From contig JAYGXS010000002.1 in assembly GCA_036362985.1 (NCBI GenBank), positions 8,044,898 through 8,108,897 on the forward strand: a DNA stretch of 64,000 bases, read 5' to 3'. Shown piece by piece: positions 42,490 through 52,380 of this stretch. The position numbers and the translations under genes were made by a program. The stretch's first letter is position 1; each line of letters begins with the position of its first letter. This DNA is from Ligula intestinalis (lineage: Eukaryota; Platyhelminthes; Cestoda; Diphyllobothriidea; Diphyllobothriidae). Below the pieces are notes generated by a model. That model was not told the DNA's origin. It did no database searches and saw only the letters and a list, made by a program, of their open reading frames with translations.

Positions 42490-43950
42490 TAGTGCATCTA
42501 ATGAAAAATTGTCATCAAGCAGCAAGCGACTGCTGACAGTAAAAGCTTGTAGATCATTCACAAGCATCAAGCTAGTAAAATGCTATTATCCAATATGCAG
42601 GAAGACTTGAGATCCAGATACTTTATCGTTTTCGCCAGCCCCCAACGAAGAGGAAGAAGGTACGAAGACACGGACCGTTTTATTTTGAGACTGAAGTTTC
42701 AAAGACTCACTCGGTTCCATTGTCAAAGTAACTGGGTGGTTGTTCCTGTTTGCCTGGACTGTTTCAGCCTTGCCGCATGCCTGGTATTATATCCGTGCTC
42801 GACGCACGAACTTTAACCTGCCTGTTTGCTGCTGACTGACCACGAGTTTGATCGCTAGTGGGCTCGTGTGACCTTTGCACCCTTTGCGGCTCTCATAAGT
42901 CAGCGTACTGATCGGCCTGCCCCTCGTCGACCGACGGAGTAATCAGTTCTTGCTGCGCGCGCGATTTGACGTAAACCCGTGGGATCGGCAGTGAGGTAGT
43001 GTTCCCGCTGGTCACGTGGTTTCTGGTCGGCTCCTCCCAATTTTTTCCCTGACTCCAGTTGTATTCCACGCTAGTTTGCTTTGCCCTCCTGGTGGCCTTG
43101 TGAATGACTTGAGCGGTGTGCGTAACGCCCTGTAGGCGGGATGAAGGTCTATGGTTCTGTTAAGTGTGCCAGTCGAATAACAACTTTCCGGCAGCAATCT
43201 AGCCGTCTTGTCCTTGGCTCGGCCTATTACCCTTGCTTTGCCAAAGGCGAAAACGTGATTCTTCTGCTGTGCACGGTAATAAACCATAGACAGCCTATCC
43301 TGGCGGTTGATTGCCTGTGGATTTTCATGCACCCTTGTGCCAAGGCGTCTGCCCGTTTCACCAACATACCTTGCATTGCATTTTTGGCAAGGTATGCTGT
43401 AGACCACAGAAGATTGCTCTGTCAATGGTAGCGTGTCTATAGGCCTCATGATCTGCTGTCTTATGATTGACTCCGGCTTATGAGCTACACCTATCCCGAA
43501 TGGTTTCAGGATTCTTGCAGTCGCCTCTAATACATTCTTCACGTAGGGGATTGCGAGCCGAAACTTGGGTTTCTCTCCTCTCGACCGCTCAAAGTGGGGC
43601 TTTCTGAGACACTTGTGTACGAAGGACTTAAGATAACCATTGGCTTGAAACAGGGCATTCAAATACTTCATCTCCTCCTCTTTCTCAGTGTCTTCGCTGC
43701 AGTGTGTCTGACCTCGTCGTAAGAGGATTATATTATTATCCTTCTTTCAAAAATCATGCAAAATCTGCTGGTTCCGATACCCTAAGCTTGTACAGTCCTC
43801 CAGCGCTTGCCTAAAATTTGCCAACTGCGACCCTAATGGATTTATTCAAGGGGGTGGTCAGTCAAAATTCTAAAGTGTCGATAGCAGCTGCTCAATAAGC
43901 ATGGGTAAGTACTGGTAGGAGGTTCATGTTGTCTAAAAGTGGTGCTAGAA
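42490..43950. repeat. Dispersed repeat R4, copy 1, interrupted by a PLE
   Basis: The parts 42490-42591 and 43742-43950 match 44560-44890 in order: GTGCATC.AATGAAAAA, GACAGTAAAAG.TTGTAGATC, AAATGCTATTAT, CTTCTTTC, ATGGATTTATTCAAGGGGG and GGTAAGTACTGGTAG. The intervening 1142 bp is the PLE insertion. Confidence 0.7.
42592..43733 (-). mobile_element. Penelope-like element, 5'-truncated, with 8-bp TSD
   Basis: It interrupts repeat R4 and is flanked by TATTATCC at 42584-42591 and 43734-43741. The minus frame 43671-43012 (219 codons) has the linker FQANGYLKSFVHKCL, then a GIY-YIG nuclease: VVYSIPCQKCNARYVGETGR, LGTRVHE, then FGKARVIGRA and LNRTIDLHPAYRALRTPL. Only the nuclease end of the PLE protein was inserted; the reverse transcriptase is absent. 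The 3' part holds a decayed hammerhead (core TTGACAA, TGAAAC, TTC). Confidence 0.85.
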
Positions 43951-43959
43951 ATCTAAGCT

Positions 43960-44580
43960 GTATTGGAACTATGTGGGGAAATAGGATAGGCAGTGAAGGA
44001 AATTTGTAGAAGTGGAAGTTTAAGTAGTACGCCTCATAAACCCTAGTCCGGGCATTTGTTCTACGGAAATAGTGGTTATAGGGATTTGCGGGAAGGGAGA
44101 AAATACGATAGGCTGTGAAGAAAATTTGTAAAAGTTTAAAGGGGAAAAAATATAGTTGGATTTGTTTCTCGCGGCCGTCGGGAGTAAGTTTTTCCTCATG
44201 TAAATTGAAAGTGTGCGCGGTGCTTCGCGCTGCGGACTATGCTAAGCTAACGCCAGAACTGTAAGTTGGACCTCAGTTAAAGTGAAGTAGACGACCTCCT
44301 AATCACGAATTTCAAAGAATCTGCACTTTAATAATCGGATTTTCCGCAACACGTTAAGCAATAATACAAATTAGGAAAATCTACAGCTAAAAAATCAACA
44401 ACATTTCTCCATACAGTAAAAGTAAAAAGGCATATAGCAGTTATTAAAGTATATTCCACTGCCTATCCCGATTACTCAGCAATAAACAACCTACAAAAAT
44501 CGTTTTCATTGGACAATAGGCTGGGAGTAGGTGTGCATCAGGTACACTACTCAAACTACTGTTGCCAGTGCATCCAATGA
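43960..44580 (-). repeat. Dispersed repeat R3, copy 2
   Basis: Reverse complement of the R3 unit at 36540-37060, including the GC hairpin (GCGCGGTGCTTCGCGCTGCG). It lies between the two R4 copies. Confidence 0.6.
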
Positions 44581-44890
44581 AAAAGTGGTCACCCAGTCGA
44601 CAGTAAAAGTTTGTAGATCAACCGCAAGCGTCAAACCAATTAAATGCTATTATTCTTCTTTCGAAATCGTGCGAAATCCACTGGTATCGCGATAACCTAA
44701 ACACGTGCAGTCCTTATCTGGCCTCCAGCGCCTAACAAAATCGTTCAACTGCAACTCTGATGGATTTATTCAAGGGGGCGGTCAGTCAAAATTCGAAAAT
44801 TCAGATAGCAGGTGGTCAATAAGTACGGGTAAGTACTGGTAGCAGGTTCATGATATCTAAAAGTTATGCTAGAATTCTAAGTTGTAGTGC
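44560..44890. repeat. Dispersed repeat R4, copy 2 (uninterrupted)
   Basis: Provides the empty-site sequence AAATGCTATTATTCTTCTTTC for the PLE insertion in copy 1. 44891-45534 has nothing recognised. Confidence 0.65.
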
Positions 44891-45534
44891 AAACTTGAGA
44901 ACCAGGAGAAAGGCAGAGGGCGGTGACGGGGAGTAAATAAGAGGGACAGCAGCTTACTTGTAGAATAGGCGTGCGAAGCGAAGCGGTCTTCTTGCTAGGG
45001 AAGGCAGAAACATAAAAAAGAGTCGATGAGGAGACAGAAAAATGTTTTGTTTTTAATAAAACGATTAAGCGAATGGAGCAACAGGCTACATTAGAACCCG
45101 TAATGGATTCAGAGGCAAGATACTATGCGGAACACCGCAACAAGAGCAGACTCTACCACTGAAAGACAAAGAAAACACTTCTAAAAAAAGAAATATTCAT
45201 GGATTGTTTTACGTAATGCAGCAGATGTGGCCAACGCAGTAGAGGCATAATCCAATTTTCAGGTAACAATTTACTATAGGTAACACCACCACGCCCATAT
45301 TCCTCAAATACGTACGGCCTTTCAGGGGAGATAATTTCACATTTCTTGCTTTCCATTGGCTACAGACCTGCTCTGATTTACGCATAGGGGATTTAATTAG
45401 TTATATCTGACTTGTCGCAAGTAACTTTTCGTTGATTTTCCAATTATCACGCGCTTTTTGTTGCTGTATATACTAGTTTTTATGATAACTTTATCAACTA
45501 TTTCCTGTTGTTGTTTGCTACATATTTTTAATAT

Positions 45535-46140
45535 CGCTTTCATCGTCCCCGAAAGAGGAAGAAGGGGCAATTCCTGAGACCAAGTTGTATTTAAGCAGAC
45601 GTTTCAAAAGCAACCTCAATTCCCTCGTCAAAGCGTACTGTCTATTCTCTTGCAGGCGTCGAATGAGTGTGTCTTGCCGCTAGCCTCGTGCTATAGCCGT
45701 GCCTGATGCACGCGCGTCGATCGATTGCTGGTGGCTGTTTGAATTGTTCAGGCCCTCGCGGGCGCCTCCATGAAGTGTATCACGCCGTTCGCGTGCTTCC
45801 TGAACATTTATCGCTCGCGGCTGTCGGCCCTGCGTTTCTTCATTCGCCCGACCTACTGCTCCATTCTGAGCAGATGTTAGCCTCGTGCGGATCGCTTGGT
45901 AGGCGGGATGAAAGTCTATGACCCTGTTAAGAGTGTCAGTTGAGGACCAACTTTCGAGCAGCAATCTGATCATCTTGTCATTGGCTCAGCCTATTACCCT
46001 TGCTTTCTCCTAGGCAAACGTGTGATGTTTCTGCTGTAAATGGTCATAAACCAAAGGGAGCTTATCCTTTTGTTTGTTGCGAGCTGATGCTCATGAAACC
46101 TTCTGTCGAGGCGTTTACCCGTTTTAATTTTCTTTTCCGC
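45535..46140 (-). mobile_element. Penelope-like element fragment (GIY-YIG C-terminus)
   Basis: The minus strand reads GKRLDRRFHEHQLATNKR, then frameshifts, then LLLESWSSTDTLNRVIDFHP and AYQAIRTRL. The order is that of the PLE nuclease. The 3' part contains a TTGACGA...TGAAACGTC relic of the hammerhead and a CTTCTTCCTCTTTCGGGG end. Confidence 0.65.
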
Positions 46141-46289
46141 CTCCCGTAATGCTCCACTCGTGTTATACATATTATCACCTGTCCAATACCTCAGAATTCT
46201 GGGACCTTTGGTTTCTGTGGTGTTACATTTAATAGGTTGTTACCGATTTAAGTACTAGGAAAGTCGACCAAGGACATGAAAAAAACGTT

Positions 46290-47295
46290 GAAGCTCAAGA
46301 TAAAGTGAGTAATCCTCCGAAGCAAGCACCTAACGTTCAGATGAACAGCGACGAAAACAATGTAGTCCGTAGATGTTTTGCTGGTAGGTTGACGTTAGAG
46401 TCCCTCAAACAGGCCCAACTAGAAAGTGACAGTGTTCAGCTTGCACCCGGACGCCGGCTGACTGACCTCGACTATGCCGGTGTTATCGATTTACTAACAT
46501 CAAGCTTTGGCGATCTCCAGTCTATGGTGTCACGGGTGAACGAGGTCGCAAAATCGGTCGTTTAGTCCATAAATGCTGGGAAGACCAAAGTGTTTTCGTG
46601 TTGCATCCCTGCCGAAGAGAAGGCACATCTCGAGATTAGTGCCTGTCAACTTGAAAAAGTCGATATTTTGTAATACTTGGGAGCGAGGTTGCTGCCGAAG
46701 GACAAAGTAAGGATGGCATTGTCTCCCGAATTGACGCAGAACGACGAGTGTTCTCCAGCCTTTGGAAGTGCTTATGGACCCGACGCGATATTTCTATCTC
46801 AACAAAGATCTGCGTGTACCATGTATCTGTGCGGTACGTTCTCTTATACGGATGCGAATGTTGGGCTATGCACGTGGAGGATGAACAGAAACTGGAAGTC
46901 TTTGACCCCTTCTGTCTGAGGAACATCCTTCGAGTGAAGTACACTGACTTCGTCTCAAATGAGACAGTTCCCACTCGCAGGTCATTCAGGAAAGACGACT
47001 GAGGTTGTTTGGACACGTTCGTCGTCGTCAGTGCTACTGCCCTTGACTTGAAACCATTGCCTTATTGGAAACGTCGAAGAGGGGGTCAACTCAAAACCTG
47101 GCTCGACTCAGTCCGTCAAGACATGGAAATGGTTCTCGGACCTTCGGTATTTGGTGACCGGCGCTGGCGAAGAGAATGGGTTTAACTGTCCAGGTCTGCG
47201 GCCACGGACCGTCGTGCGTGGAGAAGCACCACACGCGACATAATTGAGGCCGGCTAGATCAGTCATGATCGCAGCCGTAACAAGTACAAGTACGC
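46290..47295 (+). mobile_element. RTE-type LINE, 5'-truncated
   Basis: Plus frames: 46305-46565 with GRRLTDLDYAGVIDLLTSSF, where the catalytic YADD has become YAGV; then KCLWTRRDISISTKICVYHV and DEQKLEVFDPFCLRNILRVK (46748-47002); then GGQLKTWLDSVRQDMEMVLG after a frameshift; then the shared 3' end. The loss of both Asp residues kills the RT. Confidence 0.8.
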
Positions 47296-48101
47296 CCCGC
47301 GGAAGGGTGATCTGAGCATAATTCCGGAAAAAGTAAATATTCCCGTGTCATAACACTAACACAGATCTAAACGGTGGTCCCAATCTTCAACTTGACGCTA
47401 TAGTTAACATAAATCCTAACTCCGACTCTAAAGTGGACCCTAACCCATGCGGAATTTAGCGCAGAGCCACTTGTGTTGCGGACGATTCCTGGGCTCATGT
47501 CTTGCTTAGATGAACACGTATAAGTAGTCCCTTTTGCTGGTAGTAAACAAAATCAACCGAATGTCTCATCAGCACAAATGCTAACAGACTTTTCAGTCAA
47601 AATTAAACCAAAACTCTGTGGCATTGGGCGAATCTAGGGGGTTCTAGTTGAAGGAGCGAAAAAACGGAAATTGTGCACCTCCTACGAGCATACAGACAAG
47701 TTTGTTTTAAGCAGACGAAGGTCACAAATTTAACGAGTTAACCAGTAACGTTAACGAGTAAACCAGGATTGAAGAGGAAGGCGCAAAGCCTTTAAAGTTA
47801 AGGTATCTGAAGCTGTCAGGGCACCAACTCTCACACAAGTGAGTAACGTAGTATGTTTAAGAAACAGACAGGGCAAAAGAGGAGGCCGAATGCGAGGCGC
47901 GAGACACACAAAGTGACTCAGTCATGAAGAAAGAGCAACTTAAAGACGAGGACCATGTGCCAAGTGTTCATTCTTTGACGATGGGTAGACGAGAAACCTG
48001 CCCAAAAAAATCAAGCTTATAATAAACCCCTCCCGTTAAACCCTCTTTGCTCTTATGTTTAAGAACGTTATGTACTTTGCCTGGCAGAGCAAACGGCGAC
48101 C

Positions 48102-48527
48102 ATGGAATTGAAGACATTAATTGGTCAAATTAACATGAGAAAGACGGCGAGGGGGGTAACGATAAAAAGAGTACGACTGGGATTAAAAATCCCTAACCTA
48201 CCACCCAATTCTGCGAATACTGGAACGCGGTTTCCCAAGCCTTCCGCAACACCAAAGAAGGAGCCTGAAAGAGGTAATCGACAACGTCACCGCTTTCAGT
48301 GTTTTCGCGTACCTAAAACGGAAAACCAGAAAACAAAATGGGTCAGACAGAACCATAATACAAACGCTCAAGAAATGAGCACAGCCCGCCGGCTATTAAG
48401 CCCACGGTTAATAGGCCCAGTCACGTATTGGGCCCGAGGTGGGCTTAATAACCGGCGACTACTGTATGAAGAGAAATGGAGGAAAAATCAGGAAGAAAAC
48501 GAAATCGTACTGATGAGCCTTAACTGA
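48102..48527 (+). other. Unrecognised 141-codon ORF
   Basis: A basic frame with Arg/Lys/Asn-rich composition and no known motif. Part of it runs through the palindrome at 48388-48456, which would be odd for a conserved protein. I think it is chance. The rest of 47296-48641 has nothing recognised. Confidence 0.2.
48388..48456. repeat. Nested palindrome (long hairpin)
   Basis: The outer arms GCCGGCTATTAAGCCCAC and GTGGGCTTAATAACCGGC pair at 17 of 18 positions. An inner stem GGCCCA / TGGGCC (48414-48419 / 48429-48434) closes a 9-nt loop. It does not match any repeat in this window. Confidence 0.75.
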
Positions 48528-48641
48528 TCGCTAGCGAAACGCATTCGCCCCGCTCTGAACTACGATCACTCTCGTGCCCCACCAAGAGCCACGCAGCGGC
48601 TATTAGTATAGGCAGATGACAGGTTGACAATCGGTTTCCAC

Positions 48642-49040
48642 TGTTAGAGCTCACTCTGCTTGAATCAGCTGGCGACAATGCTGATGTCAAAGCGCAAGCC
48701 GGCAGGTAGCCAGCCGCACTCATGGTAGGCTATCGATCGGCCAACACGCGGCGAACGCAATAGGCAGCCACTCAATCAATAATTTAGAATTTAAAGCTGT
48801 GGCCAGACTAAGAATCTGAAAAGTCACAGCCGCTGAGTCACAAACCAATCGTGTCACTACTTGCTCCAGAGCAGTATTTGATTGGTTTGATGGACATGGC
48901 TGTACACGCGTTGTTTACTCTAAAGTTGTTGTTGTACTAGGTTTACACAGAGACTTCTGATTTTAAGCTCTTTTTGTTGTGGGGGCTATAGCAAGAGGTA
49001 ATAAGGCGGTGACATCTCGGCTTTTGCTACCGTTACAACA
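48642..49040 (+). repeat. Solo LTR, family A, divergent copy
   Basis: Starts TGTTAGAGCTCACT, shares TAGGCTATCGATCGGCC, CAATCAATAATTT and TTGATGGACATGG with the other copies, and ends CTACCGTTACAACA. Near-matching 5-bp flanks TCCAC and TCTAC support the borders. Confidence 0.65.
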
Positions 49041-49159
49041 TCTACGCGATCTATCGTGCACTCCACTGCAGGATACTGCAGTGACGGTGACTTACGAGTG
49101 AATTAGTCTAAGGTGGCAGTAGGCTTTTGTTGCAATCTCTTCACCCTCACTCCCTCACC

Positions 49160-49260
49160 CGGCCAAGCCCGGTGTGAAGACAAAGTCGAGAAGACCGGCA
49201 GAGGGATCGGATGTAGGTGCGGCAGGAACCAGAACCCACGCGTGCCAGCACGCCCCCTAT
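49160..49260 (+). repeat. Dispersed repeat R5, copy 3
   Basis: Contains AAAGTCGAGAAGACCGGCAG, GGATCGGATGTAGGTGCGGC and CCAGCACGCCCCC. It directly abuts the inverted end of a PLE. Confidence 0.45.
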
Positions 49261-49339
49261 AGAGAAGAGGACTCGATCGCTGGGGCAATACGTTTATTCG
49301 CCTTACGCTTCGACATCCGTCACGGATTCATCATCATCG

Positions 49340-49710
49340 TCTACAGGATCTGGTGCAGTTGCGGTCAAAGAAACTATGTCGGAGAAACTGGCAGACTTCT
49401 CAAGACGCGAATTGCCGAACACGCGGCAGCAGTGCGGCGAACTGATGCCAATTCTCAAGGTGCGGCTTATTCGACGAGACCCGGCCACACGTTCAAATTT
49501 GATGAGGCCAAAGTTCTCGCAAGAGGTGACAATCGGGTGGGCCGAGAACTACTTGAATCATGGTTCACGGGCCCCCAATCCAGAAACAAGTGCAACGATT
49601 TGCCCAATCTACATTCAGTGCTGAGACTCAATTTGGCCAAAACAAGTCGTCACTTAAGAAACGGGCAGGCCACCGCCTCATCTTACGTCAACACCGGAGA
49701 GCCAGACTGA
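49340..49710 (+). pseudogene. GIY-YIG endonuclease of a Penelope-like element
   Basis: The open frame (49174-49710) contains VYRIWCSCGQRNYVGETGRL, LKTRIAEHAAAV, HTFKFDEAKVLARGDNR and VGRELLESWF. These are the GIY (VY), YIG (YVG), Arg and Glu-containing segments of the nuclease that PLEs carry after their RT. No RT precedes it. The VY of the GIY motif falls where the inverted terminal repeat ends. Confidence 0.7.
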
Positions 49711-49911
49711 CGAGCAAGCATCACGCCCGAGCCCACTTCTCGTGATGAAAGTGCAACAGGTCAGAGCCCGCGAGCTGTCTAACAAACTATCCACACACAA
49801 GAAGGCAATTAAGGTTAATTGTCGCTGTACGTTTGCAGTAATGACTGTATCCTATAAATACTGCAAACTTCTTTGCATGCATTACCCGTTTTGGCTACTG
49901 TTTCCTACTCA

Positions 49912-49955
49912 TGTCTCTGATGATGAATCCGCGATGGATGTCGAAACGTCAGGCA
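49912..49955 (+). ncRNA. Hammerhead ribozyme (type I, short stem III) of a PLE
   Basis: Stem I TGTCT / AGGCA (5 pairs, one wobble), core CTGATGA at 49917-49923, stem II GAATCC / GGAT-G-TC (six pairs with one bulged G), GAAA at 49943-49946, then C and GTC at 49948-49950 as the cleavage triplet. Stem III is only AC / GT without a loop, as known for PLE hammerheads that act as dimers. All catalytic core bases are present. Confidence 0.75.
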
Positions 49956-50069
49956 AATAAAGGTATTGTCCCAGCGATCGAGTCATCTTCTTCTTCTCAA
50001 CTGCTTCCTGGGACTCGCATGTTCGCTTGTATTGTATAGTCGGAATTCGTTATTGGTGTGACAGGCAGA

Positions 50070-50780
50070 TGGAAATTACCGACAAAAGACAACGGAGACC
50101 AGAATGACCATTTCCGGCACATAGGCCATAATCAGCCAGTCATACTCAACCCCAGGGGTGATGGTTTTGGCTGACAGCTAACAATGCTGTCCGGCTTCCT
50201 TGTTCACTGCGAACCGTCCCTAATATCATGTGCCTTCACAGACGACTGTTTCCACGGACTGACCTCAAACCGCTTGACCGACATTCATTCGCACACGCAT
50301 ACGCGAGCACACAGGCGCACACATATGCGGGCCCAACTAGTCGCAGTTTTTTTAAGAGAACTTTGAACGCGCCAACGCAGCAGGGGACCTCTATACGCAA
50401 TAACCCCTTTGAGCAATTGCAACATCAATAGCAAACCACTTGGAATCGCTTCACAATCATGCAAAAGCAAAAGTCATCACCTCTCTCTCTCTCTCACACA
50501 ACATATCACACGCACTCTCGGGTACGACGGGACGCAGCCAACCCTAGCACTTGCTTCGTCAGCGGCCTCTGCCCCCTGAGACAGCCATGCAGGCAGGGTT
50601 CTGTACACAATAAACCCCTCCTTCTACTGACTTCTGTCTTTTACCAACAACTTGGGACTCAGCACTGATGACTAATCCAAGTACAGCCACTACTTAGACG
50701 CTACAAGGTGCAACATCAGGGCTTCGAGCACGCAACCTCTTGATCAGAAGTCAAACACTATGCTGCGGCCAACAGGACAA
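50070..50780 (-). mobile_element. tRNA-derived SINE, copy 2, split by an LTR
   Basis: The head (50780-50706, minus) reads GGCCGCAGCATAGTGTTTGA, CTTCTGATCAA, GCTCGAAGCC. The tail (50165-50070) reads GAGTATGACTGGCTGATTAT and GTCATTCTGG. Both match the SINE at 30743-30900 on either side of the LTR at 50166-50704. Confidence 0.65.
50166..50704 (+). repeat. Solo LTR, family B, inside a SINE
   Basis: Matches family B throughout: AATGCTGTCCGGCTTCC, GCTTGACCGAC, AACGCAGCAGGGG, CACAATAAACCCCTCC and ACTTAGACGCTAC. Flanks ATGGT and AAGGT differ by one base, an aged TSD. It contains CA- and CT-rich runs, which explains its extra length. Confidence 0.7.
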
Positions 50781-51039
50781 ATATGCGAAAATATCATACA
50801 AAGTTTGTCTAAAACGGGGGATGGACACACACACAAACTCACGAGGAGACAGTTGTCACGACTGGTGTGGCTGGAATCGGCGACTTCGATGACGAGGTTC
50901 TTCACCTGCATATGCAGTTCCGCTTTGGACGGTTGAAGGTTCAGCTTCTATAGGCAGACGAAAAAATATGGGAGAAAAAACGACTAGTAAGTACAGATAT
51001 ACACAAATAAAGGTATGCTTAAATATTCGAGGTCCAGAT

Positions 51040-51530
51040 ATAATACTGCTCTCATCATCCCAGAAAAGGAAGAAGATGAGGCAATTTCTGAGACCAAGTT
51101 GTATTTCGGCTGACGTTTCGAAAACATTCTCGCTTTCATCGCCAGAGCGTAGTGTTTATTCTCCTGCTGGCGTCGAGTGAGTGTGTCTGGCCGCTAGCCG
51201 CGTGTAATGAACGTGCCTGATGCACGCGCGTCGCTCGATTGTACTGATCGATTGCTGGTCGCTGTTTGAACTGTTCTCGCCCTCACGGTGTGTCCCGTCG
51301 TTCGTGTGCCTTCTAAGCGTTCCTACCTTCGCTCGCGGCTGCCGGCCCTGCGTATCTTCCTTCGCCCAACCTATTGCTCCGTTCTCAGCAGATATTAGCC
51401 TTGTACGGAGCGCTTGGGAGGCGGGATCAAGGTCTATGGCTCCGTTAAGTGTGACGATCGAGGGCCAACTTTCTAGCAGCAATCTGCCGAGCCAATGATA
51501 AGATGGCCAGACTCCGACCAAATTTTTGAC
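51040..51530 (-). mobile_element. Penelope-like element fragment
   Basis: The minus frame reads LGRLLLESWPSIVTLNGAID, LDPASQALRTRLISAENGAI and ends in Ser/Asn-rich sequence. It matches the C-terminus of the PLE nuclease. The 3' part has a hammerhead relic (CTGGCGA core with a changed base, TTCGAAAC, GTC; forward 51107-51140). Confidence 0.65.
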
Positions 51531-51836
51531 CATACTAAATACGAAATCCCAGAATGGTAGACTGATGCAGTCACGAGGACAAACTTCAGCATCCCAATAC
51601 CAATGACTAGTTACGTGGAACTCACCCTCGCGCTAAATAGGAGGATTTACTATAAGGTGCTCTCAGAGTATAACCACCGCACACAAGACCAAAGAAGGCT
51701 TTTCTAGATTTTCTGACCTCGCTACTCGGATCTATCAAACAAACACTACCTTCCCAATAAAGGTAAATATGCATGCTTCAGGTTCGTGTTATAAAGAAGA
51801 AGAAGACGCGAGATAGCTGGAACGGCAATTTTATCA

Positions 51837-51878
51837 TTCTGAGCATTCGACACCAAACAAGAGGCAATCGTTAGAGAA
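51837..51878 (-). ncRNA. Hammerhead ribozyme relic, left end of mini-element
   Basis: The minus strand reads TTTCT, core CTAACGA (one core change), a degenerate stem II, GAAT in place of GAAA, then GCTC and AGAA. Probably inactive. Confidence 0.45.
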
Positions 51879-52338
51879 AATGAGAAAGCAGCAAACTTTG
51901 GCTACACGTAAATGGTGGTGAGGGAGGAGGTGGCACTTGTGATTGGTCTATGTTCACGCCATGTTATCGCGTCTCCCCCGCGCGCGTCGTTAGAGTTATG
52001 GCGTGTGACCATGGCACCGTGTCTTGCGTGGCAGTCTGAATTCTTGGACAGGAACTGGACCGTGGTTTCTGGTCGGACGGATGGCAAAATAACAGAGCGG
52101 TATATCTACATGCCTGTTGATAGAGATGGAGTCGGATACCAAAGCCTCCAGTAGTTCTCGCCCCGTCTTATTAGTGGCGCGTGTCATTAACCGTGTGCCC
52201 GAGAAGTCGAATTCGCGGCCTTCTTCCAGCGTGTGGGTAGCGATCTGGGACAGTGGGTCACCGCTCTGCACTGCCCATTTGTGCTCCGTTATTCGCGAGC
52301 TAAGTCGTCGCGTAGCCAACGTTTGCTGCTTTCTCATT

Positions 52339-52380
52339 TTCTCTGACAATGGCCTCTTGTGTGGAGCCGAAAGCTCAGAA
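52339..52380 (+). ncRNA. Hammerhead ribozyme relic with swapped stem III pair
   Basis: Stem I TTCT / AGAA, core CTGACAA (one change from CTGANGA), stem II GGCCTC / GAGCC, then GAAAG and CTC. Stem III is AG / CT here instead of AC / GT, a compensated change. The inverted copy at 51837 has CTAACGA, so the ancestor was likely CTGACGA. Confidence 0.5.

Larger units (their letters stand above)
49262..50030 (+). mobile_element. Penelope-like mini-element with inverted ends
   Basis: The left end (49262-49345) is the reverse complement of the right end (49900-50000): both read TGATGAATCC, GGATGTCGAA, then AATAAA.GTATTG, then CCAGCGATCGAGTC. Between them a plus frame encodes the GIY-YIG nuclease. The right end carries an intact-looking hammerhead, the left a decayed one on the minus strand. 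After the hammerhead, TTCCTGGGACTCGCATG is shared with the copy at 59405. Confidence 0.75.
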
